DNA of 64,000 nt from positions 52,514,771 through 52,578,770 of the forward strand of contig NC_092875.1 of assembly GCF_028372415.1 (NCBI RefSeq), read 5' to 3'. This stretch comes from Notamacropus eugenii (lineage: Eukaryota > Chordata > Mammalia > Diprotodontia > Macropodidae). The notes beneath the pieces were generated by a model that did not search any database, was not told the DNA's origin, and was given only the letters and a program-made list of their open reading frames with translations. The translations under genes were made by a program, and so were the position numbers. This document shows, in pieces, positions 35,850 through 47,000 of this stretch (the first letter of the stretch is position 1; each line of letters opens with the position of its first letter).

Positions 35850-36459
35850 TGCTGGGATTAGAAGCTCAATTCCAGGTGGACAGTCTCGGGCGGGTAAAGG
35901 TGGGAACTTCTAAATCTTAGAGTTCTCACGAGGCCCCCCAGGAAACGACTGGGAATCGAGGTGAACCGAGCTATCTCGTGTATTTCCGCCTCTTCCCGTG
36001 AGAAACGTGATGGGAGAGAGCTCTCCCCGCCCTCGAGATTGTCCCAGATTGGAGCACACCTGTTGTTACTTAACAGGCTCGGTATTGACGTGCAAACTAT
36101 GTGACAGGAGAGCTTAAGTAGGGTCAGGAAAGCCTGAAAGCTCTCTTGGGTGGAGGGGCCACGTGTGAGGACACAAGGCTCTGCTTTTCCTCTCTCCTCT
36201 CTCCCCTCCCCCTCTCTCCCCACTTATACTTCTACTTCCAATCTCTTATTGTAAGATCTTTGCCTCCTTGGGAGATCTTTCTCTCTCCCTCCTAAGGAAG
36301 AATTCCCCTGCACTTGTAACCAGACCCTGTAATAAAGCTCAACCCTTGTTCGACTCTGGAATGTCCTTTCTCTCATACGAGCATCCAGTTTGGCCAGCCG
36401 AAGACCTCTGATAGAGGTAAGGTAAGACTCGGGTAGCCCACAGGCCTCTAGGCCTGGCA
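35850..36459 (+). mobile_element. Solo LTR of an endogenous retrovirus, copy 1
   Basis: A 610-bp element begins TGCTGGGATTAGAAGCTC and ends GGCCTGGCA. It is flanked by the 6-bp direct repeat CTTGAG (35844-35849 and 36460-36465). It contains a poly(A) signal AATAAA (36331-36336) followed by a short R/U5-like region, and a CT-rich stretch before it. It matches the LTR at 37831 over its full length. No gag, pol or env sequence adjoins it, so it is a solo LTR. Confidence 0.88.
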
Positions 36460-36465
36460 CTTGAG

Positions 36466-37274
36466 GAGTTAAACTGTTGATAAGAAAGGCAGCTAGAGAC
36501 CACATGATGGGCCTCTGCATAAACCCAGTGGGCAAACCATGACCAGCAAACTTGCAGTACAAGGGTCTCAGTTCCCAAATTGGCATCACTCCAAGCAAAA
36601 ATGACAAGAATAGGTAACGGGTCTACAACCCCCATAGAACTAATAAAACAAACAACGTTACTTAATAAAGAAACCTAGTATAGTTGCAGCCTCAGGGTTT
36701 CAAGCACTTTGGCAGTGTCTGTGATTTTTAGGAGTTTGGTAAGCATCCCTTGTGTATCTCTCAAACAACTGTGCATGGTTCAGGGCATTCTGTGGGCATT
36801 CTTTAGGTAACGCTAGTGAAAAGACAGTATAATTTAGTAAAATGAGACAAAATCTAATCAGATTGTCCTTCCAGTACTTATTTCATGTGGTGAAAACCCA
36901 TTTAGGCCCTATGAACTTAATTCTATTACAATAGAGCTCCAAGAACATTGTTTTAGAAACCCATAATTCACCTGAAACTTCAGAAAACTTCAATTTTTAC
37001 ATAGCACTTTCTCTTTGTATCTTTACCCAAACCCTCTATTTGATATGGGGGATGTTATCCAGTCTGAAAGAAGAGGGCCTGATGTATAAAATGAACCCTC
37101 CTGTCCCTTCATATTATGAAACAGAGACTTCAAAGTAGGGAGAAAAAGATTATTTTAAAATCTTTAAAAATTATTAATGCAATTTTGTATAAAATCCTTA
37201 ATTCAGTTTTAGAGCTTATTACTAGAATATATTAAAAACCTATATTTCCATTTGAAACATTTGGAAATAAATTG

Positions 37275-37311
<37 letters not shown>

Positions 37312-37824
37312 ACGTGTGTCTTCTAGCCCTTAGATTTCTAAAAACTTGATCTTGTTATCTTCCTAAAGTTTACTATTCCAGTAAATTTATAAGCACTTTT
37401 ATACCTTCATCCTAATCTTCATTTTGAAAATATATACTTATACATGTATATGTGTATGTTTGCACAAATTCTTCATAACATCCTGAAGGAATCAGATTCT
37501 CAAAGGCACAATCTTATACATGAATATATGATTGCTAGTATGGGGATGGCGAGCCTAAGGACTCATTTACCTAGGTGCTCAGGATATGGAGGTAGCTACA
37601 AATTGAGATTAAAGACAGTAAAATCTATCACACTTGCACCCTTTTATAGTAACTCAGATGCTTTTATTATTAACATATTAATTAATATCTTTAGTATTGC
37701 AGTGACAAAACTTCCACTCTATACCTGTCCTGATAATATGAATTTGCTATGGATAGAAAAGGGAAGGGCATGGTCATGATTATATCAAAACTGTCCCTTT
37801 GAGGGACTGATCTGAATGATTGTT
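36466..37824. other. Sequence between the two LTRs, unrecognised
   Basis: This is AT-rich DNA with no retroviral coding trace and no gene I recognise. A (GT)n tract lies at about 37276-37311. It is ordinary host sequence between two separate LTR insertions. Confidence 0.6.
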
Positions 37825-37830
37825 ATGGCA

Positions 37831-38435
37831 TGTTGGGACTGGAAGCTCAATTCCGTGTGGACAGTCTCGGGCGGGTAAAAGTGGGACTTCTAAATCTTAG
37901 AGTCTTACGAGGCCCTCCATGAACAGCGGGGGTTCGAGAAGGTCAGACCGAGCTAGCTCGGCTAGCTCGGGTATTTCCGCCTCTCCCCCGGAGATACCTG
38001 ATGGGTGGAGTCTCCCTGCCCTCGAGGTCGTCCCGGATTGGAGCACACCTAGTTACCTAACAGCATGGTATTGAGATGCAAACTGTGTGGCTGAAGATTA
38101 AGTAGGATTGAGGAAGCCAGAAAGCTCTTAGCACGTGTGGAGCCAAAGAGAAAAGTAGGGCTCCGCTTCTTTTCTTTCCTCTCTCCCCTCCCCCTCTCTC
38201 CCCGCTTGTACTTCTACTTCCATTCCCTTAAGCTTAGCCTTCTTAGGAAATCTCCCCCTCTTCGTCCTAAGAAAGAAGACTCCCTGCACTTGTAACTGAA
38301 ACCCTGTAATAAAGCTCAACCCCTGTTTGACTCTGGAACGTCCTTTCTCTCATACGTGCATCCGGCGTGGCCAGCCGAAGACCTGGACAGGTAAGAAAGA
38401 CTCGGGTAGCCCAATACAGGCCTCTAGGCTTGGCA
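37831..38435 (+). mobile_element. Solo LTR of an endogenous retrovirus, copy 2
   Basis: A 605-bp element begins TGTTGGGACTGGAAGCTC and ends AGGCTTGGCA. It is flanked by ATGGCA (37825-37830 and 38436-38441). Poly(A) signal AATAAA is at 38308-38313. It is colinear with copy 1 (shared cagtctcgggcgggtaaa, gtatttccgcctc, ttggagcacacct, catacg.gcatcc). Its own target duplication shows an insertion separate from copy 1. Confidence 0.88.
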
Positions 38436-38441
38436 ATGGCA

Positions 38442-39900
38442 TAAGCCATAACAGGGGCAAAACTCCTTTTCCTATATTTGTTTCCAGGTAAAAGTCATAA
38501 TAAACAATGATTCATATACCAAAGTACCACATTATTCATAGGATACCAAAGCCAGGCTCAGAATTAACCAGGTGGGAAAATGTCCTATTCACAAAGGAAA
38601 TAACACAATGGAGAAACTGATTCAAGAGGATCCTACATTTGCCTAGGCAAGGGCATCCTGTGAACTTTCCCATGCATAGGCATTCGCCTGTAGCAGTTCT
38701 CAGATAGCATTCCCTTTGGGTAGCACATAACATTCTCTTTGAATGGTGGACTTCACAACAATCAATTAAAGGACTTAATGGTGGAATCAAATATCTTAAT
38801 GAAAATTCAGACAATGACAACGGAAATCAAAATTCAAAACAATACCAAGTAATAGTCCCACAAGATATTACTTCAAATAACAAAATTTTGCTAAGGGCAG
38901 CTTAGAACTAGAATATTATTATTATCTTCTTCATATTATAATAACAGTTAACAATGAACATATATAACGATGTTTCATTTACTCCTTATTTATAGATTGA
39001 GAATAATCAACTCCAGTGTCTCACACATACAGCAAATGCATGATAGCTGACTCAAAATCCTAGAAAAATGCTGATTACAGTAACCCTTCAATCTATATTT
39101 TCTCTTTACCCCTACAGTAAAAAGAAATCTTTGAATCTAAGATCAATTATTACTAAGTTGGTTTCAAGATACAACTTCAATACATACTATCAGTAACAGG
39201 TATGATTTCATAATTTTCATAATTAATGGTCAAATAATTTTACATGAAACTCTGTCTTTACTATACAGAAACTTCTGTGTCCCCCTACTTTGAGCTGAGG
39301 TGGTCCTGGTTTCTCAAACCTCATTATTTTAGCATTTTTGTAACATTCTGTCATCAGGGCTCAGAGGATCTTATGACACTATCCGAATAGTAAGTATTAA
39401 AAACTTCACAGGTAAGGACAACATAAGAAGCCTTTGCTACTTGCCCCTTCCCTTGATTACAACCAGTTAATATTATTATACCCAGTTATACCCAAACTAC
39501 ATTATATATAGTAAAAACATACCCAATAAAATATTTAATAGTTTTCAAACATTGTGAAAATTTTTTTAATCGTTCAATTCATAATGTAACAGTATTTAGA
39601 TGAAAAAAGAAGTTGCTTTTCTAATGATACAATTGCAACTTGCTCTGGGTATCATTAGTATTTCTTATATAATGGTTTTTCAAATTTCAAAATACAAGAA
39701 AAATTAGAAGCCCCAAAATGATAGCAAGGAACATTATCATGGATTTTAAAAACATAGCATAAAAAATATTTTTCCCAGTGAAATAATATCACTTCTTTTA
39801 AATGAAATTCAAATCTTTATACAGAGAAAATTTCCATCTATCAATTTATTATTCTATATTAGCCCTATTTGAAACCCATCAAAGAATACTTCCATTTAAT
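38442..39900. other. AT-rich flank, no feature recognised
   Basis: Lies beyond the 3' end of the ceramide synthase gene. No exon or repeat I can name. Confidence 0.4.
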
Positions 39901-39904
39901 AAAT

Positions 39905-40130
39905 AATAACTAAAGTTTATCATGTGCCAACAACCATGCTAAGCACTTTACAATTATTATATCATTTGATCCTCACAACAACCCTAAGATGTGGGTGCTA
40001 TTATTATCCCAATTTACAGATGAGGAAACTGAGGCAAATAGAAGTGATGCGATTTGCTTAAGGTAACACAGCTAATAGGTTTCTGAGACAGGATTTGAAA
40101 TAGGTTTTCCTGATCCATGCATTTCCCAAG
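39905..40130 (-). repeat. CORE-SINE (MIR/Mar-1 type)
   Basis: accatgctaagcactttaca ... tttacagatgaggaaactga ... ctaataggtttctgagacag. Confidence 0.75.
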
Positions 40131-40172
40131 AATATTGCCTTAATACCAAAAATATTTTCCACTAAGTTCTAA

Positions 40173-40178
40173 TTTATT
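40173..40178 (-). promoter_or_regulatory. Candidate poly(A) signal for the ceramide synthase gene
   Basis: AATAAA on the minus strand is the first such hexamer I see after the stop codon, about 960 bp downstream. It lies just beyond a minus-strand SINE, so it may be incidental. A further AATAAA is at about 39845-39850. Confidence 0.2.
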
Positions 40179-41137
40179 ACAACCATCCTAATAGGAGAAC
40201 ATATCGTGATGTAAATGAGATCACAATATAATTTAGTTTAAGAATAAACTTCAACCAAATCAAGAATGTATTTACAATGACAAAGGGTAGCATTCAAAAT
40301 CTCAATTTTCCAAGGGGTCATATGCTCAAATTTTTGAGGCCACTGCTTTCATTTAGTTCACTTTCAAAAGATATGTGGTGGCAGCCTCCAATTCCCACTC
40401 CCCTCTTTTAGAGCTCGTGGGGCTCGAAGGATTAGGACTAACCTTCAAATGGTCCTCCAAAGACAGAGTTTTTCTATCATATACTCAAAAAATTTCATGC
40501 TGCGAATTTGTTTCTGTGGTTTCTATTTGGTGAGTGTTATAGCTTCGTAGAATATTGTGTGTGATTGCTAACAGGCATTTTTCTAATTCACAATTCTACA
40601 AAGCAGGAAAGAGATTTCGATCCTTTTCTTGTCTGTCTTTATGTCTCCAATCTCCAGCCTGGCCAAGACTGTGAAGGCAGAGTGAAAGAAAGATTCGCAC
40701 AGTTTTCCTAATGGGGAAGGACCTCAGCAGCCAAGTCCAAGGACAAGGGTTCAGAGGGAAAGCCTATTCAAAAGAAGATCACTAAATTCACTATGAAATC
40801 CTCAGAATCCTTCTTCTTCCACCTTGAGATCCAGGAAAGGTGTAGACAGGCAGACAGACACAGAGACAGAAGTGAAGGGCCCCCATGCAGCACAGGTCTT
40901 GTTCTGTGGAGTCCATGTTTGAAAAGAATCTGAGACATTACCCAGGGTGATCTGATGTTCAGGAAGTCAGGAGACCAGTTATCCAGGGATTCCCACTGAG
41001 CTAGACTAGATTATGCCATTGGGACAGGTTCAGGGGCAAGCTGGCCAGTTCCTCAAGCCCCCTCTCCTGCAGGCCCGAATGGCTGTGACATCATTGAACT
41101 ATACTCTCTCCTTGCTTTGCTGTCTCATTGTTGACTG

Positions 41138-41188
41138 TTAATCACTCATGTCCAGCTCCTCTATGTCACTCCTCACATCATTCTTTGC
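41138..41188 (-). CDS. CERS4-like: Ceramide synthase terminal coding exon J
   Basis: After the acceptor ctggttttcag come 16 codons, [16 protein letters not shown], and a TAA stop. D-x-RSD-x-E-E is the conserved start of the cytosolic acidic tail in CERS2-6, in the correct phase (0). The tail ends at once, whereas CERS4 carries about 50 further residues. No other candidate with this motif was seen in the 5 kb downstream of exon I. Confidence 0.85.
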   Translation of the reverse strand, partial: AKNDVRSDIEELDMSD

Positions 41189-43535
41189 CTGAAAACCAGA
41201 GGGACAATCAATCAATAAGCATCTATTAAGCCTCTATCATGTATATGTTGCTGTCTAAAGCAACGGAGAAACCAAGACAAAAATACAACAGGCTTTGCCC
41301 TCAACGGATTTCCATTCTATGAGGAAAACCAGCCTGAACTTACAACATTATATATAGAATACATGCAAAATAAATAAACAAGGAAATTTTGGGAAGGGTG
41401 GCAGTAGAAATTGTGGGTGGGGAGGAAATTAGGAAATGTTTAATTTAGGTGATGTTTGAGTTGAGTCTTAGAGGAAGTAAGGAATTCTAAGAAGTGGAAG
41501 TGAGGGAGGATCACATTTCAGTGATGGGGGGACAGCATGTGCAAAGACGCAGAGAGGGAGATAAAAGTATCCTGCGTGAGGGACACCAAGAAGGCTATTG
41601 CGGCCAGACAGAATTGTGAGTGAAGCAATGAGAACGATGTATAGTGAGTCAGGAGAAGTAGACTGGGGCTGAGTGGTGCAAAATTTTAAATAACCAATAC
41701 TTTTTCTTTTTAGAGGTAATAGGGAGCTAGGGATGGCCGCTATTACCTTGCCGTCAATCCTGTCTGCTGTTTCACCCTCTGGACTACTGGACCTTGCATG
41801 TGCTCTGGCACTGTATGGGCCCTCAAATCCCCTTTCCCTGATTTCCAGGTTTGAAACATGCGTCAATATTCCAATACTCCTGGATCCATTGCTCCAGGAA
41901 AGGGCATGTTCATCAGCTGTGACTCTGTTCAAAATCCCAATGGCTTCCCAAATGAGATAGTATTTGTAAAGTGCTTGCAAGCCTTAAAGTACTGTATAAA
42001 TGCTTGGTATTATTCTCAAACCAAAACGTCTCTCTCTGGCCATTCCTAAAGTCTATGTGTTGTTTCCCCTTTCTTAAGGGCAGGGACAGTCTCAATTTTG
42101 GGTCAGCATCCCTGGAGCTTAGCACAATGAGAAGCTTTAACTAAATATTTTTCATTCATTCATTGAGTTGGAGAGGTTATTCTTTACTCAGTGAATGAAT
42201 TTATCACCAAGTCTAGGTCCTGGTGACTTATCAATCAAGAACTAAAGGATTCTTCTTCCTTCCACCCTGAGGAGTACAGTGTCTCCCCACCCCCAAACCA
42301 CCCAAAACTCTACCTTCATACTAGGGTACTGTAATGTACCTGCTGATACTTTCTTGAATAGCCTAACTTTCTAACTCAACTATTCAACTCCCATGACCTA
42401 CTCCTTTCCACTTTAGCCACACATAGAAATAAATGGTCATACCCTTGAGCTTGCCATCACCCAGAAATATTCCCTTTTTCTGTACGCAAATTCTGAGATT
42501 CCCTTATTCAGTCATCTTCTTTTATTATTACACCTTTCCCTCTGCTTTACAATGCCCAATGTTGTTCTTCACTGTGACATTCAATTCCCCTCACCTCTCA
42601 GTTCCTTATCAGATTATCACCCTTGCGTTGGCTATACTCTCTTTTTTTTTCCTATTCTGATCCCTTGACAAATCAGTCCAAATGGATGGTATCCTCTCCT
42701 TTTGAATCTCTTGCTGCCTTGTCCTTATAGCTATCATGCTTTCCCCAGTCCTAAACTTGAATTACTCGTACCATCCATCTCCTTTGTTCCTATTCACATG
42801 CTACTGAATGGAGATTGAGAAAACCACAAGGGGATAATTAATGAGATTTCCTACAGATTTGTTACATATCCTCAACTGGGCTCTTACTGAAGAAGAGAAT
42901 CCTCTTATACTTTCCTATCTGATTTGCTAGGCCACTCACCATGATGGAAATTCCAAACCTTTTCATCCCTCTGCAAGACTCCCACAGCACTTTCCCTTTT
43001 TACTCTCTCAGCTGAGGACCTGACCTCCTATTTCACTGAAGCAATTGAAGTCATGAAATGAGAACTCCCTCATCACCCCTACTTCTCTTCACATATCACT
43101 CAGGCATCTTCTGCCATTATCTCCTCCTTTAACATTCTCTCACATAAAAATGGTGGCCTTTCTCCCTGCCAAGGCAAACTCCTTGATATGCTCCCTTGAT
43201 CCAATCTCTCCCCATCTTCTTAAGCACACTGTCCTCTCTTTGATCTCCTTTCTCTCTGGTCTAACCTTGTGTTTTGGGGAAACCACTTTTCAGCTGCTTG
43301 AAGGATGAGTTAGATAGTTCTGGTGAAAGGTGATGAGGACCTGCCCTAGGATGGTGGGTGTGTGAATAGAGAAGAAGGGTTTAGAAGGGTGAGATATTGT
43401 AGAGGTAGAAGTGACAAGTCTGGCATCGAATTAAATATGTAGAGCGAGATGCAGTGGAAAGGAAGGATGGAAAGACATAGGGTGAAGGAAATGAGAGGGG
43501 ATGGAGGAGGGGAAGAAAATAGAGGAGAGAGAGAA

Positions 43536-43599
<64 letters not shown>

Positions 43600-43977
43600 G
43601 AAACAAAGATAATGGGTAAAATACCTTGATTGCACTACATGGGTGTCTATTGGCACTGGGATGGTAGCCTTGAATCCCCATGCTCCTCGTCTACCTCCAG
43701 TACCTTTTCCATTTCCCCCCATTCTCCCCTTCTGCTGGTCATGGGGTGGGGGCAGGGTCAGTGGGTCAGAGCCAGTTTTGTACCTACCTGGCCTTCTGAT
43801 AAAAACTTGTAGAACATTCTGAGGATGAGGAAAGACCAGAAGACATTGAGGCACTGCAGGACCATCAGGAGAGTAATGGCAAAATAATATCCAAAGAAGA
43901 ACTTATCTTTGCTCCGGACAACATAGTAGGTGGTGTAGAGGACCCTGAGAGAGGGGGTGGTGGGGGGAGAGAGAGAA

Positions 43978-44051
<74 letters not shown>

Positions 44052-47000
44052 AAAGAGTGAGTTTGGGGATTACAATATGGGAAGGGGAGAAAACTGCTGG
44101 AGTTTAGAACTCTTGGTCATCAGAAATACATCCTCCAACACCAAAGAAATGAGAAAAGCAGAGTGAAAAGCCCCTAGGATGGGAGAAGAATATCCTAAAA
44201 GGACCCCAAGACTCCCCTGGTCTGACCTCACTGCACCTTTCTCACACATAGAAGGATGCGTCAGGCAGGAGGCTCACTCCTCTTTCTAGGAGGCAGCTCT
44301 TGGCAGCAGAAAGCCCCCAAGACTAAGACCCTTTTCCTCCTCCCTGCCCTCATCCCATTCCGCCTTCTAGGCCTAGGCTCACTTGTTTGGGAAGAGAATG
44401 AGTCTGGTACTCAAGAATACCAGGGTAAAGATGATGAATGTGGCCTCCCGAGCCAGCTTCCACTGTGCATAACTTAGCATCTTATAAGCCTGGTAAGAGA
44501 CAACAGAGAGAAGTTTAGTAACATATAACCCCGAGTTGGGAGAGGGTATCTAGTGTAACCTACAGTTATCAAGAGTCCCCCTAGATAAGTAATAGTTTCA
44601 CCTGGAGGCTTACAATGATGGAGAACTCCTACATCTCACAGATCATACTTTCTACTTTCAGGGAGCTTTGTGTCTTAGGAAGCTTTTCTTATCTGCAGCC
44701 TAAAGATTCCACTTGGGGGAGTGCTTTCAGTCCCTTGACCAGTGAGAAAAAACCCTACTGTATCCTTTTAATTTTGGGTAGGACAGAACTAGTCTTGGGA
44801 TCAACACACATGGCTGGGTTGTGACATTCATTGTAGATCTTATCCCCCTCAAATCTTCCCTTCCCCAGATCTTCTCCATTTCTTTTGAAGGCAGTACATC
44901 ACTTGTCACTCAGCTTTGAAACCTCACTGTCATCCTTGACATCCTTTTGCCACACCCCAACCCAACACACACATTTCCAAGCAGTTGACACAGCATCTCT
45001 CAACTACATCCTCTCATCTACAGGTACACAGTCAACAGAATCAGGGTTAGCTCCTCTTGCCTGGAATACTGTAAGCATTCAGTAATAATACTGTAGAGCA
45101 TACCTTCTACCTCACGTCTCTCCCCACTCCATAGTCTTCTCCACTGAACCACGAAAGTAATCTTCCTAAAGTACTAAGTACAGGCCTAAACATGCCACCC
45201 TCTTACTCAAAAACTCTAATGGCTCCCTGCCACCTCTAGTGGTGATTGTCCAGGATCAAATATAAATCCAGGTATAATGTATTCCAAGTCCTTCATGACC
45301 CAACTCCAACCTCCTTTTGCTATCTTATTTCTCAAGTGCCTGCATTCTGGTCTGTAACCAAGCTAGTCTATTTTCTATTCCTCAAATTCATACCAAAACA
45401 CTCTTAAAATATACAAATAATAATAATAGCTTGAATGTATATAGCATGGAACAAATATAATTTCATTTTATCTTCACCACCACCCTGGGAAGTAGGTGCT
45501 ACTTTTATCTCCATTTTACATATGAGGAAGCTGAGGCAGAGGGGGTTAAGTGGCTTTCCTAGAGTTATACAATTAGAAGTTTCTCAGGATTTGAACTTAA
45601 ATCTTCCTGACTGCAGATTGGGAGGCTCTCTACTGGGCAACCTAAATTAATATATGAAGCCCCCATAAAGGAAGAGGAATAGATATGTGCTGAGTGTTCT
45701 TACCAATTCACATTTGCTTTGTTACCTGATAGTCATGACTTACTGCTGTATTTTGGATATCTCAATAAAGTATTATCTTTTTTGAAAAAAGGAATTATAC
45801 TTTCCTGACTAGCTACATTGATCTAAGTACCTGATTAATTACAAGGACAGGGCCTGGATCTGTGATTTCGTTGGTCTAGGAAACTCTGGGGTGAAGAAAT
45901 CCCCTTATCCGTTTGGGTTGGCACCATTGCCTGGAGCAGTGGTCTCAAACTCAAACAAGACAACAAAAGTCACTAAAACCTGACATCAGGTACATAGGGA
46001 TTTAGAAAACCACATATTAACATTGTCTATGTTCTATTGTATTTTTAGTTTTGTGACGTCTCTTATTTTTCTCTTCCTTTTGAAATTTACATTTGTATTT
46101 TTTGTTATGTAATAATATGAGTAAAAGGGAAATGCAAATAACATTAATAAATACACACGGAAGTGATGCAAGCTCAGAAAATGTTTTACAGAGAAGGATG
46201 TGAACTCACAAGAACTTGGCTACTTCTGGGCTAGATGTTCTTGAGTTTGTCAGTTCCTAAAATTCCTGCCCAACTACTCATTTTCCTCTATGGAAAAGTA
46301 TCTTTCTCCCTTAAAGGGGAAAGGGGCAATAGCAGCAGGTTAGGGTGAGAAGTAGCCTTCTACAGAAGGTGGTGCTTGTGCTGAGTTATGAAGAAAGACA
46401 GGAATTCTGTGAGGCAGAGGTGGGGATGGTTGATTTATTCCAGGCCAGAGAGTTGTGTTTGTCCTTTGTTTTCATAGAAGACCATGACATCAGGAAAATG
46501 ATAACATGACTTGCAATTGACTTTGTTTTGAGTGAAGGAGGGCTGTGCAAGGTGCACTTTCTTCTCCTGAGCCATCTGGATCCAGTGACCAGATATTCAT
46601 CAGGATGACTATAGACGGCCCAGGATGAAATGGGTGACCTTGGCCTTTTTAGGCTAAGGCCTTTTCAGGTACTTGTTTAGAGTGAGGTAACGCCCATACA
46701 GTGAATAGGGCTCTTTAAGAAGTAGTCACAGAATGGCCCCCTTAATGAGAAAAAGAAAAAAAATAACTGAATGAAGCTGGGAGGGAAAGAGAAACAGTCA
46801 CTATACATAATCACTCTAAGCCAGGAGAGTCCAGCAAACATCCATTAAGGTGAGGAAGGATGGCTCATTCCAATCTAGAGGGACAACCAGGGCAAAAGCA
46901 AAGAGGCAGGAGATGAGTGTTGTGCGTGAGGAGCACAAACATACCACTATGACTGGACCATATAGTTCATGATGCAGAGTACAGTTTAATTTAAACTGGA

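Noticed and set aside
35850..38435. A single small provirus spanning both LTRs
   Set aside because: Each LTR has its own different 6-bp target duplication, and the middle has no retroviral sequence.
40780..40850. Alternative terminal exon with V-E-E-E-G-F then stop
   Set aside because: It has a pyrimidine-rich acceptor, but the candidate at 41138-41188 carries the family RSD motif in the right phase and is preferred.
41468..41980. 170-codon minus-strand open frame in intron I-J
   Set aside because: It overlaps a dispersed repeat also present elsewhere in the window. It has no conserved domain and lies inside the ceramide synthase intron.
43346..43854. Minus-strand frames rich in Ser-Leu
   Set aside because: They translate the (CT)n array and the antisense of unrelated bases. 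Only exon I at 43788-43944 is real here.
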